Below are positions 1 to 8,136 of a stretch of 21,653 nt of DNA, piece after piece. Both the position numbers and the translations under genes were made by a program. The first letter of the stretch is position 1. Each line of letters starts with the position of its first letter. The DNA is from Acidobacteriota bacterium (GTDB lineage: Bacteria; Acidobacteriota; Terriglobia; Terriglobales; Acidobacteriaceae). The stretch spans positions 1 through 21,653 of the forward strand of contig JAKAAZ010000028.1 in NCBI GenBank assembly GCA_021802085.1. The letters are read 5' to 3'. Below the pieces are notes generated by a model. It saw only the letters and a program-made list of their open reading frames with translations. It was not told where the DNA came from and did not search any database.

Positions 1-1
1 G

Positions 2-109
2 CGTCGGGCTCACCAACTCCTGGCCATCTTCTACCACTACAGAAAACGCGAATCTCCCCTGCCTGATTGCTTCCGGCAACTCCTACCCGATCAATATCTA
101 CAACTGTAG
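2..109 (+). CDS. C-terminal fragment of an unrecognised protein, cut by window start
   Basis: An open frame enters from the left edge and runs 35 codons to a TAG at 107-109, two bases before the stop codon of the convergent receptor remnant. The fragment is rich in Arg, Gln, Leu and Tyr and ends QYLQL. I do not recognise a family. The abrupt convergent stop-to-stop arrangement is what one expects of a real gene end, but a 35-codon open frame can occur by chance and its third-position GC is not high. Another frame is also open here, so the assignment is weak. Confidence 0.25.
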   Translation, partial: RRAHQLLAIFYHYRKRESPLPDCFRQLLPDQYLQL

Positions 110-111
110 TA

Positions 112-1724
112 TTAGAAGCTCAGGCTGGCATTGAGGAAAATGCTTCGGTTGCCGGCAGTGGGAGGTCCAAAGAAGCCGCCCGCCAGCGACTGAGATTTGC
201 CGAAGAATGGGGAGGTCAGCGTTCCGTTGGGGACGCCTAGATTTTCCCGGTTGAGAAGATTTGTAGAGAAGACCGACAGCGTAAGGTTGTACTTACGCGA
301 CGTGGTAGCATCCAGTCGTCCCGGCCCACCTTGACTCCCACTCAATCCTCGCCCGCCGAGGCCGCCGCGTGGACCACCGTGGTGCGGGCCTGCGGGCCGC
401 CGCCTCCACCGCCAGGGCCGCCCAATTTCGGGCCAAATCCGATGACTTTGCTGAGGCGCATATTCAAGCTGAAATTCGACGGCCCGGTGCCAAGGCCGTA
501 GGGAATGATTTGCTCATTGGTGCCGATGGGATTGGCATCGAGGCACCCGTAGGGGGTTGAATAATAGCGTGACGACGGTATAGCGCAGTTCCCTTGCGGC
601 GCGATTGCGGGTCGCGCGCTGAACTGGTTGTTGGCTGTCAAATCGCTGCCGATTTTGACGTTGTAAGGAGTTCCCGAGTTATAGACAAAAAACGGGGCGA
701 TGGAGAAGCCATAGGGAGCCATGTAATCCCCCAGGATCAGGAAGCGATTGCGAATATCGAAAGTCGTTGGTCCGTAATCCTGCCCTGGGTCGCTGGCATT
801 CGATGCAAAATGGGCGACTCCGGTGGTATCGCCCTTGGCGTTGGTAAATGTATAAAAGCTGAATATGCTGAAGTTCTTCATTCGAGCATTGACCGTGGCA
901 ATCGCCTGATCTTCGCGGTAGACGCCTCCAGACTGATAATGGTTGATGTTTGAGCTTGGCGTGGTCAGAGGAGTCGTCGGATATATATTGGTGGCGCCAT
1001 TGAAATACGGCGCGCCGATGTTGTTGGTTAATAAATCGTGAATTCCCCGGCTGTAGAGGTAGGTCACATTTCCAGTGATCGTTTTCGATCTCTGCCGGTC
1101 GACGCCGATGGCGCCCTGCATATCGAGCGCAGCGTGGAAGTTCGGCGCCAGCGTGGAATAGGTGGGTGCGGAGGCGAAGGCGGAAGATGTAGGGGTGGGA
1201 GGTTTGATCGCGTTGCCCGGGCTGGTCTCGGTGTAGCCGGTGGGGTTGGTGACCGTATAAATCTGCTGGTTGGAGAGCCCCCCGGGAGTGGTTGGCAGAT
1301 TGTTGTGGATGGTCGAAACGATATAGGGAACTCCATAGGAGCCGTTGGGCACGGTGAAGCGCTGGTAAAACCATCCATAGCCGGCGCGCACGACGGTCTT
1401 CGGTTTGGCCTTGCCGCGGCCGAGCGCATACGTCAGATAGATGCGGGGGGCCCAGTCGCTTTTATCGTGGATTTCGTTCTGTGTTTCCCAGCGCAATCCA
1501 TAGCTGAAGGTGAGATGCCGGTTGATGGTCCAGTCGTCCTGATAAAACAGGGCCGCATCGAACAGCGTGGCGCGCGCGGTGTACGCGTTGTTGTTGACCA
1601 CGGTGACCTGATATTGCTGCGGTGTGCGGGCCAGATACGCCGCAGTGGACGGAAAAGCGGATTCCTCGGATGTGGTCGCCGCGGCGATCTTCGCTCGGGT
1701 TACCTCGGCGACCAAGGATGACAA
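112..1724 (-). pseudogene. Truncated, frameshifted copy of the TonB-dependent receptor (barrel half only)
   Basis: Two minus-strand frames, 342-1724 and 112-345, together match the second half of the intact receptor at 1754-4705. Matching begins at the RTPQQY motif (near 1630) and runs to the C-terminal barrel strand ending in Phe (FLNASLSF here, FLTAVFNF in the intact gene). Identity is high throughout, including WFYQRFTVPNG and RNRFLILG. The signal peptide, carboxypeptidase-like domain, plug and first half of the barrel are absent. A one-base indel in the Gly-rich GC tract around 391-415 breaks the frame: the original frame continues as GGLGGRGLSGSQGG, whereas the upper frame runs to TGA at 342. 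The upper frame opens only at a TTG with unrelated residues before the homology starts. It lies directly downstream of the intact gene on the same strand, as a decayed partial tandem duplicate. No function is expected. A sequencing error could explain the frameshift but not the missing N-terminal half. Confidence 0.85.
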
Positions 1725-1753
1725 CTCTTTTTTACCGCAGTGCTGCGTTTGCT

Positions 1754-4705
1754 CTAAAAATTGAAAACGGCAGTCAAGAAGATGCTGCGATTGCCGGAGG
1801 TCCGCGGTCCGAAGAAGCCACCCGCGAGCGACTGCGATTTGTCGAAGAACGGGGAAATCAAGGTGCCGTTGGGCGCGGCGAGATTCTGCCGATTGAAGAT
1901 GTTGGCACCGAAGGCCCCCAGCGTCAGGCTGTATTTGCGGGGGACGGCGACATCCAAACTACCGGGGCCACCTTGATTGCCGCTAAGGCCGCGGCCGCCG
2001 AGACCGCTGCCGTGGCCATGGAAACCAGAGCCGCCATTTTCATAATTCAATTTTGGGCCGAAGCCAATCACCTTGGTTACCCGCAAATTCAAGCTGTAAT
2101 TTGACGGCCCGGTGCCCAATCCGTAGGGAATGATTTTTTCATTGGTACCGATGGGGTTGGGATTGAGACATCCGTAGGGTGTCTTCACCACGCCTGATTC
2201 GCTGCAGCTGGTGGCATAGGTGGGGCGTGCGTTGAATTGATTGTTCGCCGTCAAGTCGCTGCCGATCTTGATGTTGAATGGAATTCCGGAATTATAGACA
2301 AAGAATGGAGAGAAGGAAATGGCATACGGGAGGTCGACACTCCCCAGAATCAGGAAGCGATTGCGGATCGAGAAAGTCGTTGGTCCGTAATCCTGTCCCG
2401 GGTCGCTGGCATTCGATGCAAAATGGGCGACTCCGGAGGTGTCGCCCTTGGCATTGGTATAAGCGTAATAGCTGAAAATGGTCAGTTTTTTCAGTTGGGC
2501 ATGCGCGGTCGCCATGAGCTGGTCCTCGCGATAGACCCCGCCAGATTGAAATTGATAGATATTCGTGGCTGGGGCGGTGAGCGACGTGCCGGGATAGGTA
2601 TTGGTCGCGCCATTGAAATACGGTGCGGTCACGTTGTTGCTCAAGAAGTCGTGAATGCCGCGGCTGTACATATAGGTAACGTTTCCGGTCACCCCTTTGG
2701 CGATCTGGCGATCGACACCGATGGCGGCTTGCATATCGAGCGCCGCATGGAAGTTAGGCGCAATCGTCCAGTAGGTGGGCGCGGAAGTGGAGGAGGTCGG
2801 ATTTGGCGGCTTCGCGGGATTGCCGGGACTGGTTTCGGTGTAGCCGGTGGGGTTGGTGACGGTATAAATCTGCTGATTCGACAACTCCCCAGGCGTTGTG
2901 GGCAGGTTGTAACGAAGAGTGTTCAAGATGTACGGCGCCCCATAGGTGCCGTTGGGTACGGTGAAGCGCTGGTAGAACCATCCGTAGCCGGCACGAACCA
3001 CCGTCTTGGGATTGCCCTTGCCGTGGCCGAGCGCATAGGCCAGATACAAGCGGGGAGCCCAGTCGCTTTTATCGTGGATTTCATTCTGCGTTTCCCAACG
3101 CAGGCCGTAGCTGAAGGTAATTTTCTTATTGACGGCAAAGTCGTCCTGGTAGAAGAGCGCCAGGTCGAATGGAATAGCGCGGGCAGTGTAAGCGTTGTTG
3201 TTGACCACCGTGACTGTATATTGTTGCGGGGTGCGCTTGAGATATTCGGGAAGAGACTGGAACGTGTAAGAACCGTTGGTACCGGCGTTGGAGTAGTTGG
3301 CGTCGCGATAGGCGCGAAGGCGGAGGCCAAAATTCAGTGTATGGCGGCCTAAGGAACCAGTGAAATAGTCCTGTAGTTCGTAGTCGTCCTGGTTGTCGCG
3401 GTTGGTGCCGGAGTTGTTGCCGCCGTCGGTAAATGCTCCTGAGACCGAGACACTGGGTAGGGTGGACACGGAGGACTGGTTGTTGCGGATGCGGCGATAG
3501 CGAAAGCGGATGTTGTCGACGAAGTTCTTGCTGAGCACGAGGCTGTCCATAGCCTGCAGCGTATTCTCCTGGTTCAGCCCATCGGTGGCCTGTTCTTGAA
3601 GGGCCAATGGGCCAACGCTGCCGTTGGTAAATGCGGCACGATAGTAGTCATAGTGGGCCGTCAGGGAATTCGACTGGCCTAATTGCCAGTCGATGCGCTG
3701 GCCGACATCGAGACGGCTGCTGGGATTGCTGACGGTCGCGTTGAAGGGTGTTCCGTTGGGGCTGGCAGCGGTGACGCTCCCAGGATCGATGGCGTCGATC
3801 ACTGATTGGAAGTGCTGGGAGCGGTTGAAGATGCTGGAAAAAAAGGAAGACTGCTTTGTCATGGGGCCGCCGATGTCCGCGTGGAGGTAGTAGACGTAAT
3901 AGGGGGGCTCAATGATCGGCGGCGAGCCAGCAATACGGTTGGAGTTCAGGATCGGGTTCTGGGCGTCGAATGGGGAGTCATTGCCCATGGAAAAAACGTG
4001 TCCATGCATGTGGCCGGTGCCGGCTTTGGTGTAGATTTCAACGCGGCCGTAGCCGAGGCTGTCAAACTCTGCCGAGAAGGGGTTCTGATTGATGACAATT
4101 TCGCGAATGTCCTCCTTGGGCGGAATTTGGCCGCCGGAGAAGCCGTCAACATAGATCTGACCGCCATTGGGACCGGCCGATGGGCCTGCCAGGGCTTGCA
4201 GGTCGGTCGCCAACTGATCGGGATCGTCGGAGAGCGCGTCGAGGTCCTTCCCTTTGATGACCACCGCATTGACGTTCGATTCTGGAGAGGTGTCGATGGT
4301 GGAGCTTTCGGCATTCACCTGAACGTTTTGCTGCTGCGCGGCAATGGTCATGGAGATATTGAGTGTCTTGGATGTGCCCGGAGCGATCGCCACGCCCTGT
4401 AATTCGTAGGGAGTAAAACCCTCGATGGTGGTATCGACCGTATATTGTCCGGGCGTGAGGCCATTGAATTGGAAGTGGCCGGTGGGGCCGCTGGTGGTGC
4501 TGAGCTTCTGGCCGTTGCCGGAAACAACGATGGACGCGCCGGGAATGATGGCTCCCGTGGGATCGGCGACTACGCCGTGCAGGCTACCGGTATTCTGCTG
4601 CGCCAGAAGCGTCGTTGCGAGGACAAAAGGCAAAACAGCTAAGATAAAGAATCGAAACAGTCGATGAGCCACAGGCAATTTTCCTTTGGGGAAGCGAAAT
4701 TCCAT
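1754..4705 (-). CDS. TonB-dependent outer-membrane receptor with carboxypeptidase-regulatory-like domain (Oar-like)
   Basis: Predicted outer-membrane beta-barrel transporter or adhesin of the large Oar-like family expanded in Acidobacteriota. From the ATG at 4705 it has 983 residues. A basic N-terminus and hydrophobic stretch (about 15-34) end in LLAQQ, a signal-peptidase I site. Residues about 38-120 form a carboxypeptidase-regulatory-like beta domain (GVVADPTGAIIPGA, GQYTV). Residues about 145-235 resemble the plug (QIYVDGFSGG, RVEIYTKAGTG). The rest is aromatic-rich barrel ending in FNF, the usual C-terminal Phe signal. An upstream TTG at 4747 is in frame, but 4705 places the signal peptide properly and has a purine-rich AAGAAG before it. 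The substrate is unknown; family members are often predicted to import oligosaccharides or other large molecules. A frameshifted partial copy follows directly downstream. The upstream region carries direct repeats and a MITE-like element that may affect expression. Confidence 0.9.
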   Translation of the reverse strand: MEFRFPKGKLPVAHRLFRFFILAVLPFVLATTLLAQQNTGSLHGVVADPTGAIIPGASIVVSGNGQKLSTTSGPTGHFQFNGLTPGQYTVDTTIEGFTPYELQGVAIAPGTSKTLNISMTIAAQQQNVQVNAESSTIDTSPESNVNAVVIKGKDLDALSDDPDQLATDLQALAGPSAGPNGGQIYVDGFSGGQIPPKEDIREIVINQNPFSAEFDSLGYGRVEIYTKAGTGHMHGHVFSMGNDSPFDAQNPILNSNRIAGSPPIIEPPYYVYYLHADIGGPMTKQSSFFSSIFNRSQHFQSVIDAIDPGSVTAASPNGTPFNATVSNPSSRLDVGQRIDWQLGQSNSLTAHYDYYRAAFTNGSVGPLALQEQATDGLNQENTLQAMDSLVLSKNFVDNIRFRYRRIRNNQSSVSTLPSVSVSGAFTDGGNNSGTNRDNQDDYELQDYFTGSLGRHTLNFGLRLRAYRDANYSNAGTNGSYTFQSLPEYLKRTPQQYTVTVVNNNAYTARAIPFDLALFYQDDFAVNKKITFSYGLRWETQNEIHDKSDWAPRLYLAYALGHGKGNPKTVVRAGYGWFYQRFTVPNGTYGAPYILNTLRYNLPTTPGELSNQQIYTVTNPTGYTETSPGNPAKPPNPTSSTSAPTYWTIAPNFHAALDMQAAIGVDRQIAKGVTGNVTYMYSRGIHDFLSNNVTAPYFNGATNTYPGTSLTAPATNIYQFQSGGVYREDQLMATAHAQLKKLTIFSYYAYTNAKGDTSGVAHFASNASDPGQDYGPTTFSIRNRFLILGSVDLPYAISFSPFFVYNSGIPFNIKIGSDLTANNQFNARPTYATSCSESGVVKTPYGCLNPNPIGTNEKIIPYGLGTGPSNYSLNLRVTKVIGFGPKLNYENGGSGFHGHGSGLGGRGLSGNQGGPGSLDVAVPRKYSLTLGAFGANIFNRQNLAAPNGTLISPFFDKSQSLAGGFFGPRTSGNRSIFLTAVFNF

Positions 4706-4767
4706 CTTCTTCAGGTTGAGACGTGCGAGTATCCAAAAAAGATTCAAGAAAGCCCCATGTCAGACAA

Positions 4768-4798
4768 AATTGATCTATCTATAATTGAATTGATCTAT
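4768..4798. repeat. 11-bp direct repeat, 20-bp period, upstream of the receptor gene
   Basis: AATTGATCTAT occurs at 4768-4778 and again at 4788-4798, exactly 20 bp apart, so both copies face the same side of the helix. The segment is AT-rich and lies about 65-95 bp upstream of the receptor ATG. TATAAT is present on the plus strand at 4780-4785, but I see no well-spaced -35 for it. A tandem operator or part of the receptor promoter is possible. This is inference from position only. Confidence 0.5.
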
Positions 4799-4949
4799 AG
4801 CGGATTTACAGTTTGTATAGTCATTTGCGGTGAAGAATCCGGACGATATCCGCATCGTAAACACCGCCATCACCCTCTGGATTCTTCGGTCGCCGCAGCG
4901 ACCTCAGAATGACTCCTCTCATTTTGAAGCCAGTATCTGTAAATCCGCT
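4799..4949. mobile_element. MITE-like element, 151 bp, with 13-bp perfect terminal inverted repeats
   Basis: AGCGGATTTACAG at 4799-4811 is repeated perfectly in inverse orientation at 4937-4949. Near the middle is a 30-bp near-perfect palindrome (4881-4910). The element carries no gene. Inverted ends, small size and a palindromic core fit a non-autonomous miniature element or a compound REP-type repeat. No clear target-site duplication is visible in the flanks. The central palindrome resembles a dispersed intergenic repeat that I associate with acidobacterial genomes, which is recall and not a search. Confidence 0.55.
4881..4910. repeat. REP-like palindrome
   Basis: The 30-bp unit pairs ATTCT with AGAAT on the outside and GGTCGC with GCGACC inside, with a two-base internal mismatch (TC opposite TC) and a CGCA loop at 4894-4897. 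It would form a stable hairpin in RNA from either strand. It sits inside the larger inverted-repeat element, about 180 bp upstream of the receptor start. Confidence 0.7.
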
Positions 4950-5344
4950 CAGGAGTGAACTTCGCGTCAATCGTGATTGCAGATTTCCGCAACCTTCGGC
5001 GTGCGAGGAGCGGTGTTTCCAGCAAGCGAGAAAAATGCCGCCGACTGGGTGGAGACAATGCGTGGAATGGGTGCGGTAAAACTCTCTCGCGCCGGGCTTC
5101 GCACATGCGAGCCAATGGCTGCACGATGCGCCTGTGTACGATTCTCCGGTGAAAGAAAGGCCCGATCCGTCTAGCGAGGAACGTCTTTTTCGATTGTTTG
5201 CGGCGTCATCACATCCGTGCAAAGAATCCAGTCGCTGGTGTTGAGTACTCATCCCAATTGTATATGCGAAGTTCGAGGAGAATTGGCGACGAGATTGAAA
5301 TGCGGCTGTACCGGTGGATGACGTATGGGATGGCGATTGTTTTT

Positions 5345-6358
5345 TCAATCTTTGGAATTGCGACGGGCCGCCAAAACTTTCCAGCCATCTTTGACCAATC
5401 TGCGGAACATGTACGGAGTAAAGATGGCCTCGGGAGTTCGAAACGATTGCGCCACTGCGTTGCGAATCCAGCCGGGCTTGCCGATGGTTTGAATCAGGAT
5501 GGTGAGGGTGACGCCGCTGATCAAATTTCTTTTGGAAGACTCGATTTTGTTTGCCGCATCAGGGTCGGCACTTGCGCGCGCGCTTACGAGCAGATCGGCG
5601 TGCATGATGCTGGCCCAGTCCTGCCATTTTTTTACTGAGGATTGGCTCGTGGTGCTTCCGTAATGCTGGGTGTATTGCACCAGCGGTTCGGGGACGCAAA
5701 TCATGTAATCGCGCAAGAGAGCGGCGCGACCCCAGTTGCCGATGTCGCACAGGTCGCCATATTTTTTTTCATAACCGCCGACGGCAAGCGCATCCTGGGT
5801 TCGCACCAGGATGCTGCTGAGGCGGGAGCCTCTGTTGCCGGCGAGTAGCTGAGAGATCATGGATGCTGGCGACTCGCAGGTTGGACCTGACTCTGTGACC
5901 CAAAGACGACGGCCCTCGGCATCCGCAATAACACAGGGACACCAGACTGCGCCGATCGCGCCAGATGGAATTTTCTGGCAGCCATGCAGAAAAGGCTCGA
6001 TTAGGCGTTCGATGGCGGTGGGCAGCAGAACGTCGTCATCGCCGAGGAGAAGAAAAAATTCTCCGCTGGCGTGGCGGAGGCAAAAATCGAAGTTGCCGAC
6101 GAGGCCGAGCCGCTGCTTCTGCTCGAACAGCACCAGGCGCGGATCGTGGATTGCGCGAACGCGCTCCGCGGTGTCGTCGGTGGAGGCGTCGTCCGATACA
6201 ATCACCTCAATATCGCGATAGGTTTGATCGAGCACGCTCTGGATGGAGCGCAGGGCCAGGTTGCTGCGATTGATGGTAGGAATTCCGACGGTGACTCGTC
6301 CTGAAACTGTCATGATGTCGTAAGAAGAAACGTTCCGCGCAGCCCTGTCATTCATCAT
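5345..6358 (-). CDS. Glycosyltransferase family 2 (GT-A fold)
   Basis: Predicted cytoplasmic or membrane-associated sugar transferase using a nucleotide-sugar donor. The N-terminal part has the GT2 pattern: VTVGIPTINR strand, SVLDQTYRDIEVIVSDDASTDDT, then GEFFLLLGDDDVLLP, where GDDD supplies the metal-binding acidic cluster. The C-terminal half has no family assignment I can make. The frame is open to 6523, but that would run into the divergent GtrA gene, so I use the ATG at 6358 (338 codons). An ATG at 6313, just before the GT2 fold, is an equally plausible start; neither has a strong Shine-Dalgarno. It is divergent from the GtrA-type gene and belongs by context to the surface-glycan locus. 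The acceptor is unknown. Confidence 0.85.
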   Translation of the reverse strand: MMNDRAARNVSSYDIMTVSGRVTVGIPTINRSNLALRSIQSVLDQTYRDIEVIVSDDASTDDTAERVRAIHDPRLVLFEQKQRLGLVGNFDFCLRHASGEFFLLLGDDDVLLPTAIERLIEPFLHGCQKIPSGAIGAVWCPCVIADAEGRRLWVTESGPTCESPASMISQLLAGNRGSRLSSILVRTQDALAVGGYEKKYGDLCDIGNWGRAALLRDYMICVPEPLVQYTQHYGSTTSQSSVKKWQDWASIMHADLLVSARASADPDAANKIESSKRNLISGVTLTILIQTIGKPGWIRNAVAQSFRTPEAIFTPYMFRRLVKDGWKVLAARRNSKD

Positions 6359-6452
6359 CCCATAGGTGACGCGCGGCGGGAAAGCGAACGGACAGCGGGC
6401 CTTCCGCATCTCACTGGAAATTCGTCGTGGAGATGGACCATGATTTTCGGGG

Positions 6453-7067
6453 ATGGCGAGAAGGATGGGACGATCGATGCAGAACGGCGCCGATAAGAAG
6501 TCTCGGGATGGTTTGCCGCACAAGGTTCCATGGGTTACGCGGGTGACGAGTCATATTCCGCCGGGGCAGTTTGCGCGGTATCTGATGGTGGGGCTGTGGA
6601 ATACCATCTTCGGGTACAGCGTGTATGCGTTGTTCACAGCGCTGCTGATGCCACGGCTGCGTTTCGGCTACATTGTGGCCTCCGTGCTTTCCAATCTGAT
6701 GAGCATCACGGTCGCATATATCGGTTACAAATTTTTCGTTTTCAAGACACAGGGAAATTATCTGGCGGAGTGGTTCCGGTGCATCCTTGTGTACGGAAGC
6801 GGAGTGCTGCCGGGCCTGGTGGTGCTGCCTTTGCTGGTGGAAGGACTGCAGCACGGCTTGCATCTGCAACGCAGCGCGCCGTACATTGCGGGGGCCATGG
6901 TGATGGGATCGACCGTGATCTACAGCTTCTTCGGGCATAAGCACTTTTCGTTCCGGGTTCCGGAGGATGCGGCGCATGACGCGGCCACGGAAAAGGACGC
7001 GCCCATCGAGGATGTGGTGGAGGGCGTGATCGCCGAGCCACCCGCGGGGGCGGGAAATAAAGAATGA
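6453..7067 (+). CDS. GtrA family membrane protein
   Basis: Small polytopic membrane protein of the GtrA family, proposed in Gtr systems to flip polyprenyl-phosphate-linked sugars across the inner membrane. Four membrane segments are visible (about residues 40-65, 71-97, 107-132 and 144-165). The family hallmarks FARYLMVGLWNT, AYIGYKFFVF and FFGHKHFSF are present. It is followed at once by a GtrB/DPM1-like glycosyltransferase, which supports the role. Unusually, about 30 residues after the last membrane segment form an acidic, Ala/Pro-rich tail (DAATEKDAPIEDVVEGVIAE). In-frame ATG codons at 6453, 6465 and 6477 are all possible starts; an AGAAGG lies just before 6465. Confidence 0.88.
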   Translation: MARRMGRSMQNGADKKSRDGLPHKVPWVTRVTSHIPPGQFARYLMVGLWNTIFGYSVYALFTALLMPRLRFGYIVASVLSNLMSITVAYIGYKFFVFKTQGNYLAEWFRCILVYGSGVLPGLVVLPLLVEGLQHGLHLQRSAPYIAGAMVMGSTVIYSFFGHKHFSFRVPEDAAHDAATEKDAPIEDVVEGVIAEPPAGAGNKE

Positions 7068-7146
7068 AACTTTCTCAACAAGGTTGTCACTCGGGAAATC
7101 TCGCAGGCCCAGTACTATAGTTTGCATACGAACATCGCGAGGCGAC

Positions 7147-8136
7147 GTGAAGACGATCAGCATCATTACTCCCTGCTACAACGAAGAAGACAATGTTGTC
7201 GAACTGTATACGCGCGTGCGCGCGGTGATCGCATCGCTGGGGCGCTACAAGTACGAGCACATCTTCATCGATAACGCTTCTGAGGACAGTACCGTTGCAG
7301 TGTTGAAGGGGCTGGCGGCGGCCGATCCGAACGTGAAGATCATTGTGAACTCGCGCAACTTCGGCCATGTTCGCAGCCCCATGCACGCCTTCTGGCAGGC
7401 GCAGGGAGATGCGGTGATCGGCATTGTCGCGGACATGCAGGACCCGCCCGAGATGATTGCCGACCTGGTGCAGGGGTGGGAGGAAGGGTACTCGATGGTG
7501 CTGGCCATCAAGCGGACCAGCGGAGAACATCCGCTGATGTTCTGGGCGCGGAAGCGGTACTACGCGCTGGTGAACCGGCTGTCGTCGATCGAAACATTTG
7601 AGAACTTTACCGGCTTTGGGCTGTACGACCGGCGCGTGGTGGATCTGGTGAAGTCCTTCGGCGATCCGTACCCGTATTTTCGCGGGATGATCGCGGAGAT
7701 CGGGCTGCCGCACAAGAAGATCTTCTACGATCAGCCGGGACGGAAGCGCGGCATCACGAAGAACAATTTTTACACGCTGTACGACTACGGCATGCTGGGC
7801 ATCATCAATCATTCCAAAGTGCCGCTGCGGCTGATGACGTTTACCGGGTTCGGCGGCGCGCTGATGTCGTTTCTGATTGGAATGGCCTATCTGGTGTACA
7901 AGATTTTGTTCTGGCGGAGATTTTCGGTAGGTATTGCGCCGGTGGTGATTGGGATGTTCTTCGTCAGCTCCATTCTGCTGGTATTTATGGGGGTGATGGG
8001 GGAGTATATCGGCGCAATTCATACGCAGATCCAGCGAAGACCGTTCGCTGTGGAACGGGAGCGGGTGAACTTCGAGTTTCCGCCGCAGCCGCCGCTGGGC
8101 TCGACGGAGGTTGCGGAGACGGACGTGCATGGATGA
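7147..8136 (+). CDS. Polyprenyl-phosphate glycosyltransferase, GtrB/ArnC/DPM1-like (GT2)
   Basis: Expected to move a sugar from a nucleotide donor to polyprenyl phosphate on the cytoplasmic face. The GT2 domain starts immediately (ISIITPCYNEEDNV), followed by IDNASEDST, NSRNFGH and the metal-binding DMQDPPE. Two C-terminal membrane segments follow (LMTFTGFGGALMSFLIGMAY and VVIGMFFVSSILLVFMGVMG), ending with GEYIGAIH, as in GtrB and ArnC. I chose the GTG at 7147 because it has a GAGG about 5 nt upstream and abuts the fold. The frame is open from a TTG at 7084, but the extra residues match nothing. It overlaps the next gene by 8 bp, implying translational coupling. The sugar specificity cannot be read from the sequence. 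Confidence 0.9.
   Translation: MKTISIITPCYNEEDNVVELYTRVRAVIASLGRYKYEHIFIDNASEDSTVAVLKGLAAADPNVKIIVNSRNFGHVRSPMHAFWQAQGDAVIGIVADMQDPPEMIADLVQGWEEGYSMVLAIKRTSGEHPLMFWARKRYYALVNRLSSIETFENFTGFGLYDRRVVDLVKSFGDPYPYFRGMIAEIGLPHKKIFYDQPGRKRGITKNNFYTLYDYGMLGIINHSKVPLRLMTFTGFGGALMSFLIGMAYLVYKILFWRRFSVGIAPVVIGMFFVSSILLVFMGVMGEYIGAIHTQIQRRPFAVERERVNFEFPPQPPLGSTEVAETDVHG

Larger units (their letters stand above)
4706..5344. other. Gene-free stretch between receptor and glycosyltransferase
   Basis: About 640 bp with no convincing gene. Open frames here give Ser/Arg/His-rich translations with no family features, and the minus-strand one reads through the REP-like palindrome. What can be supported is an AT-rich segment with direct repeats next to the receptor start (4768-4798), a MITE-like element (4799-4949), and a short T-rich hairpin at the 3' end of the glycosyltransferase gene (GATTG, six T, CAATC at 5335-5350). 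I see nothing identifiable between about 4950 and 5330. Confidence 0.6.

Noticed and set aside
2237..3352. 371-codon plus-strand frame, Gly/Val/Arg-rich
   Set aside because: Complete antisense shadow of the TonB-dependent receptor, whose frame has clear domains.
4821..5348. 175-codon minus-strand frame in the gene-free stretch
   Set aside because: The translation is Ser/Arg/His-rich, reads through the REP-like palindrome (giving ILRSLRRPKNP) and shows no domain; it is best explained as repeat-derived.
5198..5638. 146-codon plus-strand frame with a hydrophobic stretch (MAIVFSIFGIATG)
   Set aside because: Most of it lies antisense to the well-supported GT2 gene and the remainder shows no recognisable features.
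7084..7121. Possible promoter (TTGTCA at 7084, TATAGT at 7116) between the GtrA and GtrB-like genes
   Set aside because: The spacing between the hexamers is 26 bp, too long for a standard promoter; the genes are more simply co-transcribed.
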